From: Brasilonema sp. UFV-L1
Lineage (GTDB): Bacteria > Cyanobacteriota > Cyanobacteriia > Cyanobacteriales > Nostocaceae
Direction of reading: 5' to 3'
NCBI RefSeq assembly: GCF_012912105.1
Contig: NZ_QMEA01000137.1
Coordinates: 1 to 64,000 of the forward strand
DNA: 64,000 bases
The number at the start of each line of letters is the position of its first letter. The stretch's first letter is position 1. A model generated the notes under the pieces. It made no database searches. It worked only from the letters and a program-made list of their open reading frames with translations, and was not told where the DNA came from. The position numbers were made by a program, and so were the translations under genes. Of the stretch, positions 39,156 to 48,450 are shown one piece after another.

Positions 39156-40369
39156 ACATCCTAGAAAGTATGAAAATGGCAGGGAAAACCCTGCTATCAA
39201 ATAAGTTACGTAGCGCCCTCACCATGCTGGGTATTGTCATTGGCAATGCCTCAGTCATTGCTATGATTGGCGTTGGTGAAGGAGGACAAAAGTTTGTCAA
39301 TAAGCAGTTGGAATCATTGGGACCAAACGTCCTGTTTATCATTCCTGGCAATCGCGAAACTCAGCGTATTAGCACAAAAGTGCCAAAAAATCTAGTACTG
39401 GAAGATGCAGAGGCGATCGCCTCTGAAGTGCCAACAGTAGCAGGAGTCGCTCCTGAGTTAAACGGGAGATATGTAGTTAATTACCGTAACAGAAACACCA
39501 ATGTCAACATCATTGGCACAACTCCCAGCTTTCCTAAGGTACGGGACTTTGAAACTGCAAAAGGTCGGTTTTTTACCGACATAGATATGAAGCGCAACAA
39601 TCAAGTCACAGTATTAGGTGCTAACTTGGCACAAAGACTGTTTGGTAGCAATAATCCCATCGGTCAGCAGTTGCGAATCAAAAATGCTAGCTTTCAAATT
39701 ATTGGCGTCTTAGAAGCTAAAGGCTCAAGCTTGGGTTCTGATTATGACGAAGCAGCAGTAGTGCCAATCACAACCTCGGCAAATCGGCTTGTAGGAAAAA
39801 ATTCTCCCTACGGCATTGCATTAGACTACATCGTTGCTTCTGCTCGTGATAGTAATAGTGTTGATGCGGCAGAGTTTCAAATGACCAATTTGCTACGGCT
39901 GCGACACAAAATTATCAGCGAAGATGATTTTACCATCCGCACTCAAAAAGATGCTTTGCAAACTGTTGGTCAAATCACAGGTGCTTTGACAATTATGCTA
40001 GCTGCCGTCGCTGGTATCTCCCTATTTGTCGGCGGTATCGGTATCATGAATATTATGCTTGTCTCTGTCACCGAACGCACTCAAGAAATTGGTTTGCGTA
40101 AAGCTATTGGTGCAAATCAGCAAGATATCCTGTCACAGTTCATCATTGAAGCGATCATTCTTTCAGCAGCAGGTGGCATCATCGGTACTGCAATTGGTGT
40201 AAGCGGCATTATGCTCGTATCAACGTTGACTCCTTTAAAAGCCGGAATTTCTCCTGTAGCAATTGCTGTTGCAGTTGGTGTTTCTGGTGGAATTGGTTTA
40301 TTCTTTGGCGTTGTTCCTGCACGTCGTGCTGCTAAACTCGATCCAATAGTGGCATTGAGAAGCGCTTAA
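39152..40369 (+). CDS. MacB-type ABC transporter permease
   Basis: 405 residues. MKMAGKTLLSNKLRSALTMLGIVIGNASVIAMIGVGEG is the MacB_PCD first helix; a large periplasmic domain follows (residues about 50-270); and three C-terminal helices contain VGGIGIMNIMLVSVTERTQEIGLRKAIGA, the FtsX coupling motif. Unlike E. coli MacB the ATPase is a separate gene, just downstream. It belongs to an exporter of peptides, lipids or small toxic molecules. Confidence 0.92.
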   Translation: MNILESMKMAGKTLLSNKLRSALTMLGIVIGNASVIAMIGVGEGGQKFVNKQLESLGPNVLFIIPGNRETQRISTKVPKNLVLEDAEAIASEVPTVAGVAPELNGRYVVNYRNRNTNVNIIGTTPSFPKVRDFETAKGRFFTDIDMKRNNQVTVLGANLAQRLFGSNNPIGQQLRIKNASFQIIGVLEAKGSSLGSDYDEAAVVPITTSANRLVGKNSPYGIALDYIVASARDSNSVDAAEFQMTNLLRLRHKIISEDDFTIRTQKDALQTVGQITGALTIMLAAVAGISLFVGGIGIMNIMLVSVTERTQEIGLRKAIGANQQDILSQFIIEAIILSAAGGIIGTAIGVSGIMLVSTLTPLKAGISPVAIAVAVGVSGGIGLFFGVVPARRAAKLDPIVALRSA

Positions 40370-40420
40370 AGCAATTTTACATTTTGAATTAGATTAAATT
40401 TTTTTTTATGGCATTTTATT

Positions 40421-41185
40421 ATGGCAAACACTTTATCATTGACTGATTCCCGCGTTCCCAACCCGGTTAATCAACCAGTCATAATTCGTTTAGAAAACAT
40501 TTTTAAAGTTTACGGCAGTGGCGAAGCTGAAGTGCGGGCGCTCAATGATGTTAATTTAGTTGTGGAACAAGGTGAATACTGTTCCATCATGGGACCATCT
40601 GGTTCTGGTAAATCTACAGCTATGAATATTATTGGCTGTTTAGATCGTCCTACTTCCGGACATTATTACCTGGATAACCTTGATGTTGCTCAAATGGAAG
40701 ATACAGAGTTGGCACAGATTCGCAACAAAAAACTGGGATTTGTGTTCCAACAATTTCACCTGTTATCTCAGCTATCAGCATTAGAAAATGTGATGCTGCC
40801 AATGGTGTATGCTGGTGTAAAAGCTGGCGAACGTCGTGATAGAGCGGCAGAAGCTCTCAAACGAGTAGGCTTAGAGAAACGCCTGAACAATAAACCAACT
40901 CAACTGTCTGGAGGACAACAGCAACGGGTAGCCATAGCCCGCGCCATTGTTAACCGTCCCGTTCTACTGCTAGCTGATGAACCCACAGGCGCACTCGACT
41001 CGCGCACAACTCAAGAAGTTTTAGATATCTTTGGTGAACTTAATGGTAGTGGTATCACTGTTGTGATGGTAACCCACGAGCCAGATGTTGCTCGTCAAAC
41101 ACAGCGTGTTGTTTGGTTTCGTGACGGTGAAGTTGTACACTCTCACTTAAGTCCATCTGATGTGGGTCATTTGGCAGTATCTTAA
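40421..41185 (+). CDS. MacB/LolD-type ABC transporter ATP-binding protein
   Basis: 254 residues. Walker A is GPSGSGKST, the signature is [14 protein letters not shown], Walker B is [11 protein letters not shown], and the H-loop is VTHEPDV. It follows the permease by 51 bases and completes a three-gene MacA-MacB-ATPase exporter. About 20 N-terminal residues precede the usual domain start. Confidence 0.93.
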   Translation: MANTLSLTDSRVPNPVNQPVIIRLENIFKVYGSGEAEVRALNDVNLVVEQGEYCSIMGPSGSGKSTAMNIIGCLDRPTSGHYYLDNLDVAQMEDTELAQIRNKKLGFVFQQFHLLSQLSALENVMLPMVYAGVKAGERRDRAAEALKRVGLEKRLNNKPTQLSGGQQQRVAIARAIVNRPVLLLADEPTGALDSRTTQEVLDIFGELNGSGITVVMVTHEPDVARQTQRVVWFRDGEVVHSHLSPSDVGHLAVS

Positions 41186-41198
41186 GTTTAGTCAACGA

Positions 41199-41903
41199 CT
41201 ACTCCACTAATGCAGCAGCATTGGGCTGATCTGCTAAGCGACCGTCTTCCATATAAACAATACGATCTGCAATATCTAGAATACGATTATCGTGCGTGAC
41301 AAGCAAAATCGTACAGCCCTGTTCTTTTGCCAATTTCTGCATCAGTTCCACCACATCTCGACCTGATTTTTTATCCAATGCTGCGGTGGGTTCGTCTGCT
41401 AGAACAATTTTGGGGTGACTCACCAAAGCACGGGCGATCGCCACTCGCTGCTTTTGTCCTCCAGACAAATTATCCGCGTAATAATCGACACGATTTCCCA
41501 AACCAACTGTATTGAGAATATCGGTAGCTATCTTATCCATATTTTGTTCTAGATACTCGTCATGTAGCTCTAGAGACATTCGCACATTCTGCTTGGCTGT
41601 TAGGAAAGTCAACAGATTGTGTGCTTGGAAGATATAGCCAATTCGCTGTCGCACCTGCATCATTTCTTTCTTACTCGCTTTATTCATTTCTTGTCCCAGA
41701 ATTTTGAGACTACCTTCTTGTGCAGAACGCAAGCCTCCCATAAGCGTTAGCAAAGTTGTTTTACCAGACCCCGACGGACCAGTCATAATAATAATTTCTC
41801 CTGGATAGATGTCGAGATTGATGTCAAATAACGCTTGTTTTCGCAGTTCTCGTTCACCAAAGTAGTGATTCAGATGGTGAACAGAAATAACAGGTTCAGT
41901 CAT
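41199..41903 (-). CDS. DevA-family ABC exporter ATP-binding protein
   Basis: 234 residues. HHLNHYFGERELRKQALFDINLDIYPGEIIIMTGPSGSGKTT and the LTLMGGLRSAQEGSLKILGQE segment are typical of DevA, the ATPase of the DevBCA exporter that moves glycolipids in heterocyst envelope formation. Signature [14 protein letters not shown] and Walker B VLADEPTAALD are intact. No devB or devC partner adjoins it; it converges on the MacAB operon with a 13-base gap. Heterocystous cyanobacteria carry several DevA paralogues, so this need not be the heterocyst one. Confidence 0.85.
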   Translation of the reverse strand: MTEPVISVHHLNHYFGERELRKQALFDINLDIYPGEIIIMTGPSGSGKTTLLTLMGGLRSAQEGSLKILGQEMNKASKKEMMQVRQRIGYIFQAHNLLTFLTAKQNVRMSLELHDEYLEQNMDKIATDILNTVGLGNRVDYYADNLSGGQKQRVAIARALVSHPKIVLADEPTAALDKKSGRDVVELMQKLAKEQGCTILLVTHDNRILDIADRIVYMEDGRLADQPNAAALVE

Positions 41904-41984
41904 AGTTTGTTGATTTCGATCACGAACAGTTCAGGTGCTTTATATCTTTTTGATAAGTAGATCAACATTAGCTTAAGCGGCTAG

Positions 41985-42022
41985 AAGCCCCGCACCATAG
42001 CTGAAAGCTTGGTGTCGGGATG
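41985..42022. repeat. orphan IS200/IS605-like right-end hairpin
   Basis: GAAGCCCCGCACC leads into a hairpin with GGTGTCGGG (41988-41996 with 42011-42019) around an inner AGCT/AGCT pair. This mirrors the functional right end of the tnpB element at 43861-43903 (GAAGCCCACACC ... CGGTGTTGGG), so a second related element probably once ended here. Confidence 0.55.
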
Positions 42023-42141
42023 AATAGCCGGACAAAAACGAGGCGTACCCGACGCATTGTCCCCTAGAAATTGAGCGTCGCATTTGGGCAAAGAAAAAGA
42101 GCCTTAGCGCAGCGGCTCCCCTTGGGAGCTTCCTTTGTTTG

Positions 42142-42641
42142 TTGATCTGTGTTCCAAAACGAGTACTCGTAGTTATAAGGCTGGCTCTTTTTCACAAGGA
42201 GGAACCCCGCTACGCCCTTGTTTTGTTAATCTGTCTTCCAAGTCGAGTACTCGTTGTAATAGGGCTGGCTCAATTTCTAGCCCCTTCGGGGCGCTGCGCA
42301 AACGTGTTAGACCCCGACCCTGACCTATGTTGACCGTCGGTTAACGCGGGAATGGGGTACCCTCGTTTTTGTCAATTTCTGGGATTTTTAACGAGTCAAT
42401 CATCTCATCAATTACTTGAGTCATTGTCTTTTCTGTTAAAGCTGCATATAAACGTAACTTATTTAATCTTCTTTCTGATGTTCTAACTCGAATATATTTA
42501 TCCTTCATTTTGTTTCCTCAATGGTTCCTCGTTAAGGCGATCATAGCTATAACAAGGCGGGGGTCTTACACGAAATTTTTTGCCAGCCCTTGTTTTATTG
42601 ATCTGTGTTCCAAGACGAGTACTCGAAGTAATAGGGCTGGC
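42142..42641. repeat. three 44-bp direct repeats with CGAGTACTCG core
   Basis: Copies at 42142-42185, 42226-42269 and 42598-42641, each 44 bases, share ATCTGT(G/C)TTCCAA..CGAGTACTCG and end in GGCTGGC. Copies 1 and 3 sit in hairpins with perfect but different arms: GAAAAAGAGCC (42093-42103 with 42183-42193) and AATTTTTTGCCAGCCCT (42574-42590 with 42633-42649). Spacing is irregular, so it is not a CRISPR array. Confidence 0.8.
42341..42508 (-). CDS. small RHH protein linked to the tnpB element
   Basis: 55 residues, divergent from tnpB. The translation starts MKDKYIRVRTSERRLNKLRL and continues AALTEKTMTQVIDEMIDSLK, a ribbon-helix-helix pattern (one strand, two helices). GAGGAAAC precedes the ATG. 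It lies inside the 17-bp inverted repeats together with the direct repeats. Small RHH genes beside tnpB elements may repress the element or be passengers; here it could bind the CGAGTACTCG palindromes, which is only inference. Confidence 0.7.
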   Translation of the reverse strand: MKDKYIRVRTSERRLNKLRLYAALTEKTMTQVIDEMIDSLKIPEIDKNEGTPFPR

Positions 42642-42677
42642 AAAAAATTAGGGGACAATGCGTCGGAGGTGATTAAA

Positions 42678-43898
42678 GTGTTGAAGGCAATAAAGGTCAG
42701 ACTATACCCAACAACTGAACAAGAAATATCTCTAGCCAAGTCGTTTGGTTGTGCGCGTTGGTATTGGAACTACGCCTTAAATGCCTGTATCCAACACTAT
42801 GAAGAAACTGGAAAGTCATTAAAACTGAGTGTCTACAAAGCTTACTTGCCTCAATTAAAAGTAGAACATCCTTGGTTGAAAGAGGATTGTTATTCTGCTG
42901 TTCTACAGTGCGTAGCTATCAACTTAAACAAAGCATACTCAAATTTCTTTGAGGGTAGGGCTAAGTTCCCCAGGTTTAAATCAAAACACCACAAGCAATC
43001 AATCCAATATCCCCAAAATGTTAAAGTTGTGGGCAACTACTTGGAGATTCCTAAAATTGGTGTTGTGAAGGCAGTCTTTCATAGACTCATCGAGGGAAAA
43101 GTTAAGACAGTTACCATCAGTAAAACTTCTACAGATAAATATTTTGCTTCAATCTTGCTTGAGGTTGAGGGTGGTGTAGGTCAACCATCTGGTGATCAGA
43201 CACTTGGTATTGATTTGGGCATTAAAGACTTTGCTATTGTTCATGATGGCGAACAAGTTACCAAGCATTCAAACCCAAAACACCTAAAACGCCATGAAAA
43301 GAATCTAGCTAGGAAACAGAAAAAGTTTGCCCGTAAAGTTAAAGGCAGTAATTCAAGAAACAAATATAGAAAACTAGTAGCCAAGGTTTATGAACGAGTA
43401 TCAAATTCCCGCCAAGACTTTCTACATAAACTAAGTAGAAAACTGGTAGACGATAGTCAAGTCATCGTTGTGGAAAATCTCAACGTTAAGGGAATGGTAC
43501 GAAACCGTAAATTATCAAAGTCCATATCCGATGTAGGTTGGGGAATGTTCGTTAACTTCCTTGACTACAAGTTGAAATCTAAAGAAGGACAACTTGTAGA
43601 AATAGGGAGGTTCTTCCCCAGTTCCAAAACCTGCTCATGCTGCGGTCATGTTCTTGACGAGTTAACGCTTGATATTCGTGAATGGGATTGTCCATCGTGC
43701 AATGCTCATCATGAGCGTGATGGTAATGCAGCACTGAACATCACGAATGAAGGAATTCGGATATTATCTTTGGACGGAGGGAACCCCGTTCTTGCCGCGC
43801 CGAGGCGGAGTAAGACCACCTATCCGAAAGGAAAAGGGGCATCTGTCAATGACGCCGGAAGCCCACACCGTACCTGTACTCAGGTCGGTGTTGGGTAG
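42678..43898 (+). CDS. tnpB: TnpB RNA-guided nuclease (IS1341-type element)
   Basis: About 406 residues from GTG (or the adjacent TTG), with GGAGGT 7 bases upstream; the open frame from 42510 is only leader. The N-terminal helical domain begins LKAIKVRLYPTTEQE. The RuvC-like site is complete: D in GIDLGIKDFAI (about residue 178), E in VVENLNVKGM (about 264), D in HERDGNAALNI (about 348), with a zinc ribbon CSCCG...CPSC between. TnpB cuts DNA guided by an RNA made from its 3' end. No tnpA is nearby, so movement would need a transposase in trans. The stop lies within the right-end hairpin. Confidence 0.93.
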   Translation: MLKAIKVRLYPTTEQEISLAKSFGCARWYWNYALNACIQHYEETGKSLKLSVYKAYLPQLKVEHPWLKEDCYSAVLQCVAINLNKAYSNFFEGRAKFPRFKSKHHKQSIQYPQNVKVVGNYLEIPKIGVVKAVFHRLIEGKVKTVTISKTSTDKYFASILLEVEGGVGQPSGDQTLGIDLGIKDFAIVHDGEQVTKHSNPKHLKRHEKNLARKQKKFARKVKGSNSRNKYRKLVAKVYERVSNSRQDFLHKLSRKLVDDSQVIVVENLNVKGMVRNRKLSKSISDVGWGMFVNFLDYKLKSKEGQLVEIGRFFPSSKTCSCCGHVLDELTLDIREWDCPSCNAHHERDGNAALNITNEGIRILSLDGGNPVLAAPRRSKTTYPKGKGASVNDAGSPHRTCTQVGVG

Positions 43899-43920
43899 TT
43901 CACTGTGGGAAACAGAAGTT
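43760..43920 (+). ncRNA. candidate TnpB omega/right-end RNA
   Basis: In this family the guide RNA overlaps the tnpB 3' end and runs into the flank. Here the hairpin CCCACACCG-ACCTG/CAGGT-CGGTGTTGGG (43862-43895) and the TTCAC end (43899-43903) mark the element boundary; the guide would begin at 43904 with TGTGGGAAACAGAAG, which belongs to the WD40 gene. The 5' end is a guess from related elements. Confidence 0.5.
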
Positions 43921-46635
43921 AAAAATCACGATATTCAGGATCGCACTCTCAATATCAATACCCATCGGCAGTTGGGTGGCGTGTGGGGCGCACTCCACCA
44001 ACGAGTTGAGAAAATTTACAACAACTTGACAACAGAAGAGCAAATATGCATGCAACGCATATTTTTGAGGCTCGTTGAGATTGGTGGGGATGAAGAATCG
44101 GGAACTGAGTGCAAACCCGTTCGTAGACGGGCGATGCGATTTGAGTTTAACGATCCACTCGAACAAAAAGTGTTGACTCAGTTGATTGATCAAAACTTGT
44201 TAGTGAGCGATCGTCAACCTCATTCTGAAGTCTCCACCGTGGAGATTGTCCATGAAGCTTTGTTAACTTCTTGGACACGGTTGAATGAATGGATTGGAGA
44301 AAATCGTAACAGCATCGCCCTGCGCAACCGTTTAAATGAAGATGTGGCACAGTGGCAAAAGACGAAAGCAGATGATGAACTGTGGAGTGGCTCAAGACTA
44401 GAGCAAGCTTTGGAACTCAGACGGAATGAGGCATTTAATCAGGTGTTGGGTGGGTTTTGTGACGCAGCCAATCAGTTTATTGATGCTAGTGTAGGACGGC
44501 GCGATCGCATTCGACAACGAGAGATAAGGCAGGCTAGGAGTGTAACTGGCGCAGTGAGTGCTGCGCTATTAATTAGTGCAGCAGGCATTTTTGCATTCGC
44601 TCAATGGACAGAGTTCCAAAAACTCTACATTTTAACCTTAGTCCAAATAGCAAAGGTGAATCTACTCACTAATCAGCAGCTTGAAGCGATGACAGACGCT
44701 GTGAATGCAGAGCAACAAAGTAGACATTTGTTGTTTGGACGTAAGGATGTAAATGATCAGACTGTTGGTATGCTGACTTGGGTTGCGAGTGAGATTCGAG
44801 AACGCAATCGATGGCAAAGTATGCAGACAAGTATTCGGAAAGTGGCGTTTAGCCCTGATGACCAACGGTTGGCTATTGTCGGACTTGACGGCAATGTAAA
44901 GTTGTCGGATTTGACAGGCAACCTTATTGTCGAATTTACCACGCAGCAAAAAGAAGTTTTGAGCATGGCGTTTAGTCCGAATGGTCAACGTATTGCCACT
45001 GCTGGTAAGGACGGCACTGCTAAACTGTGGGACTTAGCGGGCAAACTCATTACTTCGATTGCTACGCAGCAGGGTGATGTTTCTGGCGTGGCGTTTAGCC
45101 CGGACAGTCAGCGTATTGCTACTGTTGGCAAGGACGGCACTGCTAAACTGTGGGACTTAGCGGGCAAACCCATTACTTCGATTCCTACACAGCAGAGGGG
45201 TATCAATGACGTAGCATTCAGTCCAGATGGTCAACGTATTGCCACTGCTGGCAACGATGGTACTACTAAACTGTGGGACTTAGCGGGCAAACTCATGACT
45301 TCGATTTCTACACAGCAGGGCAGTGTTTTTGATGTAAAGTTTAGTTTAGATGGTCAACGTATTGCCACTGCTGGCAAGGACGGTACTACTAAACTGTGGG
45401 ACTTAGCGGGCAAGCGTATTGCCACTACTAAGCAACAGGGGCAAGTCTGGAGCGTGGCGTTTAGTCCAAATAGGCAATGGCTCGCTACTGTCGGATCTGA
45501 GGGCACCACAAAACTGTGGGACTTAACAGGCAAACCCATTACTTCGATTGCTACGCAGCAGGGCAGTGTCTTGAGTGTGGCGTTCAGTCCAAATAGTCAA
45601 TGGCTAGTTACTGCTGGGTCTGACGGTACCACCAAGCTGTGGGATTTGGGCAAACCCATTACTTCAATTGCCACACAGCAAGGACCTGTTTATAGTGTAG
45701 CGTTTAGTTCGGATGGCCAACGGTTGGCTACCGGTGGAAGTGATAGCACCATAAAATTGTGGAACTTAGCAGGCAACCGCACTGCTGAGATGACTACACA
45801 GCAAGGGTCTGTTTATAGTGTGGTATTTAGCCCAGATGGCCAAAAGCTCGTTACCACTGGAATTTATGACACCATAAAATTGTGGAACTTAGCAGGCAAG
45901 GTCATTACCACGATGACTACGGAGCAACGGAGGGTCGAGAGTGTAGCGTTCAGTCCAGATGGCAAACAATTAGTCACTGCCGGAAATGACAGCACCATAA
46001 AATTGTGGGACTTGACGGGCAAGCTTATTACCACGATGACTACGCAGCAAGGAAGTGTCTGGAGCGTAGCGTTCAGTCCAGATGGCAAACAATTAGTCAC
46101 TGCCGGAAATGACAGCACCATAAAATTGTGGGACTTGACGGGCAAGCTTATTACCACGATGACAACCGAGCAAAGGAGGGTCAAGAGTGTAGCGTTCAGT
46201 CCAGATGGCAAACAATTAGTCACTGCCGGAGATGACAGCACCATAAAATTGTGGGACTTAACGGGCAAGCTTATTACCACCATTGCTACACAACAGGGGC
46301 AAGTCTGGAGCATGGCGTTGAGTCCAACTGGTCAGCGATTGGCTACTGCCGGAAATGACGGCACCACAAAATTGTGGGACTTAACGGGCAAACTTATTGC
46401 TACGATCTCCATGCAGCAAGGAAGTGTCTATAGTGTGGCGTTTAGTCCGGATGGACAATGGCTTGCCGCAAGCAGAGCGGATGGCACAATAAAATTGTGG
46501 CAAATTGTTGATCCCAAAGAACTGCTTACAAAAAGCTGCGATTGGCTATGGGACTACCTGCATAACCCTAGTGCAAATCGCAGAGATAAAAACAGGAATC
46601 TCTGCGATGGTGTTAGAGAAAGTCGGGTCAAATAG
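43904..46635 (+). pseudogene. WD40-repeat STAND-type protein, N-terminus lost to tnpB insertion
   Basis: About 910 residues remain. The first 250 (LGGVWGALHQRVEKIYNNLTTEEQ, RIFLRLVEIG, VEIVHEALLTSWTRL) are the C-terminal part of an nSTAND/AAA-like NTPase module; the P-loop half is missing. A membrane helix (VTGAVSAALLISAAGIFAFA) follows, then 14 WD40 repeats, enough for two seven-blade propellers. The tnpB element ends exactly where the sequence becomes protein-like, and no N-terminal half is found upstream of the element. Repeats 10-12 are nearly identical at the DNA level. The remaining frame is intact, so truncation may be recent. Confidence 0.82.
45943..46311 (+). repeat. three tandem 123-bp WD40 units
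   Basis: GTAGCGTTCAGTCCAGATGG begins at 45943, 46066 and 46189, an exact 123-base (41-residue) period. The units are almost identical in bases, whereas the other blades differ, so these were copied recently. Confidence 0.88.
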
Positions 46636-46877
46636 ACATCTCCAAAAACTAGATTTACGCTTAAGCCCCATAAGAATTTCAGACTCACTTTTGGAGATGT
46701 CTAATGAGATAACACTGCTCAAATTCTGGTACTACCTGTAGAACAGTTGAGGGTGATCAAAATTGGATCACTCCTCAGCAAATTGAGCTAAAAACCGAGG
46801 AAAAGCATTGTTAAAATGATAATTTTACTGCTTAGAACTGTACCTCTTTCATCTAGGATCCGCTCTCTTCTTGTTTT

Positions 46878-47338
46878 TTAACTTCCTTTTTGTTTTTTTC
46901 CGTCATCTTGTTTTTTTCCGTCATCTTGTTTTTTAACTTGGAGACGAGGACCATCACCTCCTTCTTTATCCTTTGGCCCCTCGCCCATTGGACCTTTATG
47001 TTTAGGTTTCCTTTCGGGCGACTCTATTCCATTTAAAGCTTCAATAGCGGCGTCTTCACCACTGTCTAACTGTACTATTATTATTTTAACGGTTTCAACG
47101 GTCATGACTTCAAATGTCTCAATCTTGCCAAAGCTTGAAAATCTAGCTTTTAGGTCAGCTAAGTAGGTGGGCGCGAAAATTTCTAACTATGTCATTGCGA
47201 ACGAAGCGAAGCGAAGTGAAGCAATCGCAAGGGTTTTGACTCATTTACATTCTGTTACATAGTACGCTTTATTCACGCCTACCTACTTACTTGAGCATCA
47301 GTGATATCGAAAGGTAGATTACTCACCTGGATAGTCAT
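46878..47338 (-). pseudogene. RRM-like RNA-binding protein split by a MITE
   Basis: The minus strand starts at 47338 with MTIQVSNLPFDITDAQV after an AGGTGA ribosome site, then is broken by a 126-bp element. Beyond it the same frame continues ADLKARFSSFGKIETFEV, MTVETVKIIIVQLDSGEDAAIEALNG and a Lys/Gly/Asp-rich tail with KKQDDG repeats. Removing the element and one TA gives an unbroken frame of 110 codons with the beta-alpha-beta plan of an RNA recognition motif. As it stands, translation stops inside the element; the downstream 75 residues have an ATG but would lack the first strand. Confidence 0.75.
47162..47287. mobile_element. 126-bp MITE with TA target duplication
   Basis: Ends AGTAGGTGGGCGCGAA (left) and the complement of AGTAGGTAGGCGTGAA (right) form imperfect terminal inverted repeats. 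TA flanks both sides (47160-47161 and 47288-47289). The inside has the GTCATTGCGAACGAAGCGAA repeat word. TA duplication is typical of IS630/Tc1-mariner elements, whose transposase would have to act in trans. Confidence 0.85.
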
Positions 47339-47599
47339 ATTTCACCTAGAGAATAGAATCTTTTTGGATTTAGAATAACTTTGACAGAAGTTTTCCTTCT
47401 CAATCTTTAAATAAGTTTCACTGAAATCAACTTATGCACTTTTTAAGACGTTGCTGAATCAAAGTATGAATTAGCAGACAACACTTTATTTATCTGGAAT
47501 CCACTCTACACTTTCTTAACTTTGATCGTAGCAACTGCCGTCCAGGCTATAGCTTACGGGCGTTTTTGCCAAATTTGGATGCTCCCGCCAGATAATGTC

Positions 47600-48334
47600 T
47601 CATTCACTGACAACTTGAATTTCATCGAGTTGATTTATCACAACATCCGCACCTTTAACATTCTCCGCCTTCCCTATCCAAGTGATACCAATGCAACCAG
47701 CAGCTTTAGCATGACGCGCCATTTGCATATCACCCACAGAATCTCCTACCATCAACGTGGCACTTGGTTGGACTCCTAAAGCTTCGCATGCTTGCAAAAA
47801 TAAAACTGGATCTGGTTTACTTGGTCCTTTATCAACTCCCATAGATAATTGAATGTAATCACTTAATTGATGATGCTTGACAAAAGCACACACTTCTTGG
47901 GTTGTCGCTGCTGAAAGAATCCCCAATTTTAATCCAGCTTCCGACAAAGACTTTAGCACTTCCAAACTACCAACAAACAAAGGTGAAGGTGTATTGCCAA
48001 GATATTTTTCAGCATCCTCCAAAGCTTGACGAGCGATACTTAACGACTCAAACCAACTCCGTCCAGTTTCTGCAATATATGCTGCAGCGGCGACTTCTGT
48101 TTCACGACGACTCGCCACCGCTATTAAACCTGCTGGATCGAGGCGATCGCCATTAACACCAAACGCCATTAACAATGGTTCTCCAATTCCAGGAATTTGG
48201 GCATCAATTATCCGTGCGCTTCTAAGTGCAAAAGCACGTAAATCAGCTTCTGAGTCTTCCAACGTACCGTTTTTGTCAAACAGAATCGCCTGGATATTGG
48301 AAAACGTCACATTTCTACACTGAATAGTTGCCAA
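47600..48334 (-). CDS. HAD superfamily hydrolase (phosphoglycolate-phosphatase-like)
   Basis: About 244 residues from TTG at 48334 with AGAGG 6 bases upstream. Motif I reads AILFDKNGTLEDS; motif II GILSAATT; motif III KPDPVLF; motif IV MVGDSVGDMQMARHA. A helical cap lies at about 30-100. The general acid/base aspartate of motif I (DxD) is asparagine here, which should reduce or change phosphatase activity, although I recall this variant in cyanobacterial relatives. Substrate unknown. It stands alone between the split RRM gene and the iscB element. Confidence 0.82.
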   Translation of the reverse strand: MATIQCRNVTFSNIQAILFDKNGTLEDSEADLRAFALRSARIIDAQIPGIGEPLLMAFGVNGDRLDPAGLIAVASRRETEVAAAAYIAETGRSWFESLSIARQALEDAEKYLGNTPSPLFVGSLEVLKSLSEAGLKLGILSAATTQEVCAFVKHHQLSDYIQLSMGVDKGPSKPDPVLFLQACEALGVQPSATLMVGDSVGDMQMARHAKAAGCIGITWIGKAENVKGADVVINQLDEIQVVSE

Positions 48335-48450
48335 AACAGACCTCTGTTGATTGATCACCAAAATTAAACCACACTTTAATATGCTGCTTTGAAAAACGCT
48401 CTAAAGTGTCCATTTACTAGATAGCGAAAATTTGGAGTAAATCGGGGCAA

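Larger units (their letters stand above)
42050..42665. repeat. 17-bp inverted repeats bracketing the tnpB leader region
   Basis: CGACGCATTGTCCCCTA (42050-42066) is the exact reverse complement of TAGGGGACAATGCGTCG (42649-42665). The 600 bases between them hold three 44-bp direct repeats and the RHH gene; the right arm abuts the tnpB ribosome-binding site. This looks like an inserted or inverted module at the left end of the element. Confidence 0.7.

Noticed and set aside
45864-46313. 149-codon open frame on the minus strand inside the WD40 gene
   Set aside because: It is repetitive only because the WD40 units are repetitive; it is a shadow of the plus-strand gene.
46505-46741. 78-codon open frame overlapping the WD40 3' end
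   Set aside because: It is mostly inside the WD40 gene in another frame and shows no family resemblance.
48362-48450. N-terminal half of the dioxygenase-like gene on the far side of iscB
   Set aside because: The 89 bases there contain no matching reading frame, so the other half is lost.
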